A DNA stretch of 12,500 nucleotides from Theodoxus fluviatilis. Its lineage: Eukaryota > Mollusca > Gastropoda > Cycloneritida > Neritidae. Below, piece after piece: positions 8,523-12,500 of this stretch. The notes beneath the pieces are model-generated. The model made no database searches and was not told the origin of the DNA. It saw only the letters and a list, made by a program, of their open reading frames with translations. Position 1 is the stretch's first letter. Each line of letters opens with the position of its first letter. The position numbers were made by a program, and so were the translations under genes. The stretch covers positions 75,001 through 87,500 of the forward strand of contig JAWQFJ010008261.1 in the NCBI GenBank assembly GCA_034096865.1. Reading direction: 5' to 3'.

Positions 8523-8766
8523 AATGCCGACGATGGCGGCAATGGCCATCAGCACCTGTAGACTGCGCATGCGCAGAGCAGAGAAGTCCAAATACGGTGG
8601 CTTCTCGGCGTCGCGATCTCGACGCGACTTTTTCTGGCTTTTGAGGTGGAGGATTACTTTTCGTCGCGGATGGTACAGGCTGGCGGGGCGATACAACACG
8701 CCAGCGATGATGGCGAGGACAAGTAGTCCCGACACGCACTGAAGTCCGTGCATCCACCGCATCGTG
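8496..8766 (-). CDS. SLC16-like transporter, internal exon (TM6, central loop, TM7)
   Basis: It starts after a strong acceptor (GATTTTTCCTTGCAG) and ends at the first of nine CTG|GTGAGT donors. It spans 271 bases, entering in phase 2 and leaving in phase 0. The first base completes a codon of an upstream exon, then comes TMRWMHGLQC and a membrane segment (VSGLLVLAIIAGVLYRPA) as expected for segment 6. A basic hydrophilic loop (RRKVILHLKSQKKSRRDRD) matches the central cytoplasmic loop of MFS carriers, and here it is short. KPPYLDFSALRMRS leads into segment 7 (LQVLMAIAAIVGIGIHIPII). The Phe-x-x-Leu / Gly-x-x-x-Pro pattern and position match the start of the SLC16 C-terminal half. The paired GT..AG signals and phase agreement with the next exon support the model. 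The N-terminal half of the protein is absent from the window as far as I can see. Confidence 0.83.
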
Positions 8767-8840
8767 CTGCAAGGAAAAATCGAGCCGTGTCAACATGCAG
8801 GAACGGAATAGTTACAAGGCCCGGTGCTTAGCCTACCTAC
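8767..8840 (-). other. possible 74-base intron
   Basis: If the candidate exon ending at 8841 is real, donor CAA|GTAGGT and the strong acceptor TTGCAG at 8768/8767 define a 74-base phase-2 intron that joins AA to C (an Asn codon). The acceptor is convincing. The donor partner is not proven. Confidence 0.35.
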
Positions 8841-8887
8841 TTGTAGTTGGCAAAGAACAGGCCGGTGTCAACGTATGTCAAACATTT
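8841..8887 (-). CDS. weak candidate upstream exon of the transporter
   Basis: On the minus strand the frame reads KCLTYVDTGLFFANY up to CAA|GTAGGT, and it joins the next exon in phase to give ANYNTMRWMHG. The 5' limit is uncertain: AGACAG at 8893-8888 is an acceptor without a pyrimidine tract. The stretch overlaps the left end of a foldback element whose other end has a diverged inverted copy encoding VDTGLFLAR. So it may be element sequence that only looks like an exon, and the true partner exon may lie further upstream. Confidence 0.22.
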
Positions 8888-9175
8888 GACTGTCTTTACA
8901 TCTGCCCCGTGTTGCACTGACTCGAGCGCTGATCAGCGCTTACAAGCGCTGAGCAGCGCTTGCGCCGTGAAACGGCTTGTTCAGGACGCGTAGCGCTGCA
9001 AAGCGCTGCATGTGATTCGGCGCTTTGCAGCGTTGCGCCTCCTGAACAAGCCGTTTCATGGCGCAAACGCTGCTCAGCGCTTGCAATCGCTGAGTCTGTG
9101 CAACACGGGGCTGCTTTCATCATGTTGGCACCTCTTGACACATGATGTTGACACCGGCCTATTTCTCGCAAGATC
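8848..9175. mobile_element. GC-rich foldback (MITE-like) element
   Basis: Outer inverted ends share GGCCGGTGTCAAC (8860-8872 and its complement near 9145-9157). A weaker, mostly transition-type match extends about 13 bases further out. Inside, two arms of roughly 90-100 bases (8905-9006 and about 9018-9110) are near-perfect reverse complements around a short loop at about 9007-9017, and both begin CCCCGTGTTGCAC. The left arm carries about ten extra bases. The arms are dense in AGCGCT and GCGC words. No transposase frame is present. The open frames on both strands are arm artefacts. I could not identify a target-site duplication, so the exact boundaries are approximate. Confidence 0.6.
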
Positions 9176-9274
9176 TTGCAAGGTTCCTAGCGTGAGAAAC
9201 GCGCCCCTGAGCGTACCTAACAAACGATCAATGACCCCTTCATCACCTGACCTCCCTGGCTGCTGGGATTTGAG

Positions 9275-9424
9275 GGCCTGCTCCAGTAGCTCAGCCAGGG
9301 GCCTGCTCCAGTAGCTCAGCCAGGGGCCTGCTCCAGTAGCTCAGCCAGGGGCCTGCTCCAGTAGCTCAGCCAGGGGCCTGCTCCAGTAGCTCAGCCAGGG
9401 GCCTACTCCAGTAGCTCAGCCAGG
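9275..9424. repeat. 25-bp tandem repeat x6
   Basis: Six contiguous copies of a 25-base unit (GGCCTGCTCCAGTAGCTCAG then CCAGG). Five are identical and the last has an A for G change (CCTACTCC). There are no indels. A diverged stretch CCTGGCTGCTGGG just to the left may be related. The 25-base length shifts frame each copy, so it is not a coding repeat. Confidence 0.97.
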
Positions 9425-9876
9425 GGTGGCAACAAGCAGACATACAGGCTGCCGGAGGCATCGGGACAGGGTCGAGAAAACCTATACCAACCACGAGTTC
9501 AACCCACCCTGGAATATCAAGCCCAACTTACGCGCAGCAAAAATACACGGAGGCCAAATAAGCATCCAACTCCCAGAAATATCACTGCAAGGAAGTACCA
9601 TTCAAACAGAACTATCAACATCTCGCTCTCAGTGGCCGATCTTCCTGCGTGATCCTTCTATGATGCCAGAGGCCAGGGTAAATCTGATGTATCTGTCGCG
9701 GGTATGCGAGGCGAAAAAGATGTATGCATTGTTTATTCAAATGTCTAGGTATGACTAGTGTCACGACTCCCAAGAAGCAACAAAGCCTTGAAAGAAGACA
9801 CAGCGCAACATTCCAACGCCTGAATTGCATAAGAGAGCCATCGACACCTTCACAACCAACACCAGCACCACCACCG
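9425..9876. other. unique sequence without a recognised gene
   Basis: A 110-codon plus frame (9426-9758) crosses most of this stretch, but it has no recognisable domain and its start lies just past the 25-bp repeat. The overlapping minus frame is likewise featureless. I see no RNA gene or element. Confidence 0.5.
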
Positions 9877-10498
9877 TAGCAGCAGCGGGAAAGATGGCAG
9901 TAACAGCAACAGTAGCAGAAGCAGCAGTAGCAGTAGCAACTGCAGCAGCAGCAACAGTAGCATTAGCAGCAGCAGCAACAGCAGCATTAGCAGCAGCAGC
10001 AACAGTAGCAGCAGCAGCAGCAACAGCAACATCAGCAGCAATAGATCAGCAATAGCAGGAGCAACACAAGCAACAGTAGCAGCAGCAGCAGTAGCAGCAG
10101 CAGTAGAAACAGCAGCAGCAGGAACAGCACCAACAGCAACAGCAGCAGCAACAGCAACAGCTGCAGCAGCGGCAGCAGCAGCAATAGCAGCAGCAGTAGA
10201 AACAGCAGCAGCCGGAACAGCAGCAGTAGCAGCAGCGGTAGCAACAGCAGCAGCAACAGCAGCAGTAGAAGCAGCAGCAATAGCAGCAACAACACAAGCA
10301 ACAGTAGCAGCAGCAACAGTAGTAACAGCAGCAACAGTAGCAGCAAAAGCAGCAATAGCAGCAACGGTAGCAGCAGTAGCAGCAGCAATACAAACAGTAA
10401 CAGCAGCAGCAGAGTAGTAGAAAAAGCAGCAGCACTAGCAGCAGCAAAAGAAGCAGCAGTAGCAGCAGAAACAGCAGTAGCAACAATACCAGCAGCAA

Positions 10499-10530
<32 letters not shown>

Positions 10531-10535
10531 ACAAC
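9877..10535. repeat. long imperfect (AGC)n trinucleotide region
   Basis: About 660 bases dominated by AGC/CAG units, mixed with CAA, AGT, ACA and occasional GGT and GAA triplets. It has several phase slips, for example near 10040-10065. The minus strand reads as CTG/TTG/CTA, giving long Leu or Cys frames that are artefacts. The triplet variety suggests an old, diversified array, not a recent expansion. Confidence 0.95.
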
Positions 10536-10773
10536 AAACACACAAGAAGCATTCATTACCTACTGAAATAAAATCTACTAGCACTGAGTAAATTAAACAG
10601 TTAAATATCTTTGTTCTTTCTCCGTAACTAGAAAGATTTCTATCATACGACATAAAGTTTGTCATAAGAGGAAACGAATAAAGATAAGAAAGAAAGAAAT
10701 GTAAAATAATGCATGACAAATGAAACACCAAAAACATCACTCCTCGCTTCAAATAGATGTCATCCTCATTGGA
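10536..10773. other. AT-rich unique spacer
   Basis: Unique AT-rich sequence separates the (AGC)n region from the compound microsatellite. I see no gene or element here. Confidence 0.6.
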
Positions 10774-11034
<261 letters not shown>

Positions 11035-11113
11035 ACAGCAATGTAGTGGCCTCGTGTTTTGCTTTACATTAACGTTGAGAAAGCCATTCAAAAAACCGAA
11101 TCAACAAAACAAT

Positions 11114-11160
11114 AACGACGACGACGATGGCGATGACGACGACGATGACGACGACGACAT
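11114..11160. repeat. short (ACG)n array
   Basis: About 47 bases of ACG/GACGAT triplets on the plus strand, CpG-rich. It lies about 180 bases left of the CRE/X-box block. Confidence 0.9.
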
Positions 11161-11338
11161 ACAAACAAAAACGAAACACGACCAGCAACAGCACGAGCAC
11201 TCGCACATTCATCCCCCCCAAATCTAACACAACGCTCCACCATCAACACAACTGAAACCAACTGCCAGGAGAGATAACTCTGCACAACCCTATTCAACAA
11301 CAATGCCATCGATCGCCCTCTCTGCCCAGAGACAGCCG

Positions 11339-11386
11339 TGACGTCAGCAGCAGCGTGTGCACCGTCGCCATGGCGACGTGACGTCA
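11339..11386. promoter_or_regulatory. CRE - X-box-like palindrome - CRE cluster
   Basis: TGACGTCA at 11339-11346 and again at 11379-11386 flank the perfect 16-base palindrome CGTCGCCATGGCGACG (11363-11378). Its core GTCGCCATGGCGAC fits the RFX X-box pattern of two RCC/GGY half sites with a 2-base gap. RFX sites paired with CREs are known from animal promoters. The cluster lies about 250-300 bases upstream of a TATA box and initiator on the plus strand. Binding is inferred from sequence only. Confidence 0.6.
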
Positions 11387-11447
11387 TCGGGGAGCACGAA
11401 TCGGCTGGGCCTGGACATCACCATGACGACTCGGATCGGCGGCAAAA

Positions 11448-11511
11448 GGGGAGTAGGGGGGGAGGGGGGTAGGGGCGGGAGGAAGGGGAGGGGAGGGGAA
11501 GGGGGCAAGGG
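11448..11511 (+). other. G-rich tract, G-quadruplex potential
   Basis: At least eight runs of three or more G, separated by 1-4 bases, lie on the plus strand between the CRE/X-box cluster and the TATA box. This easily satisfies the usual four-run quadruplex pattern. The Pro-rich minus frame through it is an artefact. Confidence 0.75.
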
Positions 11512-11604
11512 AAGCAGGGAATACGGGTGCTGGAGGGGAGGGATGTCTGTCAGGCAGGCGGAACGTTGGCGAGCGAGAAAGCAGCGAGTCGGAGCCAGAG
11601 ACAC

Positions 11605-11640
11605 TATATATAATGGACTGCTGACTTGACCTCTCATTGT
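11605..11640 (+). promoter_or_regulatory. core promoter: TATA box plus initiator
   Basis: TATATATAA at 11605-11613 is followed by an initiator-like TCATTG at 11634-11639. The A at 11636 lies 31 bases from the first T of the TATA box, which is the canonical spacing for a transcription start. The predicted 5' UTR (11636-11724) has no ATG before the one at 11725 and carries an ETS-like TTTCCGG at 11702-11708. Confidence 0.55.
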
Positions 11641-11724
11641 ATAGTCTAAATATAGTCGAAGTGCTGTCTGGGCAGCTCCGCCTTCTCTCGGGCAGCGAGC
11701 ATTTCCGGTTTCCGAGTTTACAGA

Positions 11725-11754
11725 ATGGAGCAGCTAATCGAGGAGATACTTGAG
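11725..11754 (+). CDS. candidate first coding exon of an unknown plus-strand gene
   Basis: The first ATG downstream of the predicted start site has a good context (A at -3, G at +4). It opens ten codons, MEQLIEEILE, followed by GAG|GTAAAT, a good donor; the exon would end in phase 0. Without splicing the frame reaches a stop after 11 more codons, so an intron is needed for a protein of normal length. I found no second exon in the remaining 745 bases and do not recognise the peptide. The acidic, amphipathic sequence could start a helix or coiled coil. The gene, if real, points away from the transporter and either lies inside a long 5' intron of it or starts beyond its 5' end. Confidence 0.4.
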
Positions 11755-12500
11755 GTAAATACGCAGCATTTACTGAAAATAAGTAGTTGAAAAGAAATAA
11801 TGAACATTGAAATAGTATATTATACATAACTGTCAATCTATAGCTAGCTACATTAGCTCGTACAGTGTAGATGAGTGTAACATTTATCACCGAGATAATA
11901 CAGGAAAGACAAAGAGCGAGTGGACGCTTCATGAAGTCAGTTGGCAATGATGTTATCAATCAGAAAATATTTTTTTAATAAGCAGGATGGTGTTGCAAGT
12001 CAGAGGCACTGCTGTTAAACGTTCTTAAACGTATGTGAAATGCTGAGCACCATTGCACTCCACTTGTCTTCTACATAGCGGCATAGCAGTCAGTATGTGA
12101 GATCGCGTCGTCTGCTCTCTGACGCGCGCACACCACCACTGGCGCTGCCGCTAACGCGATGACTCGCAAGGGAGGAACCTACTCCTCGCGCTCGCTCTCA
12201 TTCAGGATCGTTGTGTTTTCTTATTATGTGGAACGACAGCCCTCTATTTCGGCCCTTGCAGGCTCCGCAACCAACAATTGCACAGTTATTTCCTGGCATG
12301 TTCTGTCAAAACCCTCTGAATCCCACAGACGTAGAGTAGCTGGAATGGGTCCACTGTGCTTTTAAGCAGACGCTACGTCAAAGAGCACACTTCATATTCA
12401 ACGAATTGTCAGTCCAACTTCAACCTCTGACTCTACAATCCGTAAATTACATCATGTCTTTGCACAACTGAATTCAGCTAGAGAGGATAAAGCACAGCAC
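11755..12500 (+). other. unassigned sequence, possibly first intron
   Basis: AT-rich up to about 12060, then a more CpG-rich patch near 12100-12200. I see no family motif or RNA gene. A 68-codon plus frame at 12159-12365 has no recognisable features. It would be intron if the upstream candidate exon is real. Confidence 0.4.

Noticed and set aside
7548..8561. 337-codon plus-strand frame with a repeated RTHQTDDGYVDAMSHTS block
   Set aside because: It is the antisense of the 51-bp splice-donor minisatellite joined to the (ATC)n array. The minus strand has the family match and the splice signals.
8896..9171. Open frames on both strands with similar Cys/Ser/Ala/Arg content
   Set aside because: The two strands give near-identical peptides because the element is an inverted repeat, so these are foldback artefacts.
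9426..9758. 110-codon plus frame
   Set aside because: I considered a resemblance of its end to 14-3-3-type sequences, but the match is not real on inspection, and no splice or family evidence supports it.
10032..10556. Leu-rich and Cys-rich minus-strand frames of about 170 codons
   Set aside because: They are produced by CTG/TTG/CTA triplets of the AGC region and have no non-repeat part that looks like a protein.
11384..11959. 191-codon Pro-rich minus frame
   Set aside because: It runs antisense through the G-rich tract and the promoter-like block, and has no recognisable domain.

Overview
This looks like nuclear DNA of an animal: interrupted coding segments with GT..AG splice signals, very heavy simple-sequence content and no bacterial gene layout. 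The one gene family I recognise is an SLC16-type (monocarboxylate-transporter-like) carrier of the invertebrate type. The mix of long (TC)n, (ATC)n, (TCTG)n and (CA)n arrays and a foldback element would suit a lophotrochozoan, perhaps a gastropod mollusc. That species guess is inference only.

Layout. 1-4768: mostly AT-rich sequence with no recognised gene. It has a 20-base C run, two very weak candidate exons, and possible poly(A) signals for the gene that follows. 4769-8766, minus strand: the C-terminal half of the transporter in three well supported exons (8766-8496, 6557-6176, 5505-4769, in transcript order). Their phases agree at both junctions (0 to 0, then 1 to 1). A further short exon ending at 8841 is possible. 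The N-terminal half (first membrane segments and the family's N-terminal motif) is not seen and is either beyond the window or not recognisable. The two introns hold a (TC)n tract, a (GAAT)n tract, a (GA)n tract, a (ATC)n tract and a nine-copy 51-bp minisatellite. 8848-9175: a GC-rich foldback element. 9275-9424: six copies of a 25-bp repeat. 9877-10535: imperfect (AGC)n. 10774-11034: a (TCTG)n-(TC)n-(CA)n compound microsatellite. 11339-11754, plus strand: a convincing promoter-like block (CRE, RFX X-box-like palindrome, second CRE, G-rich tract, TATA box, initiator) leading to a first ATG and a short exon-like reading frame with a splice donor. 11755-12500: no recognised gene.

The most unusual structure is the minisatellite at 8064-8522. 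Its unit straddles the exon/intron boundary of the transporter: 27 coding bases, then a GTGAGT splice donor and 21 further intron bases. Nine copies sit at an exact 51-base (17-codon) spacing, so there are nine identical donors, all in the same phase. Using any of the other eight would insert one to eight copies of a 17-residue block into membrane segment 7 without breaking the frame. The next exon itself begins GTGAGG, so the spliced junction would rebuild a donor-like site. The introns on either side of that exon carry complementary CU-rich and GA-rich tracts. Together these make the locus a good candidate for alternative, recursive or back-splicing, none of which can be shown from sequence alone.
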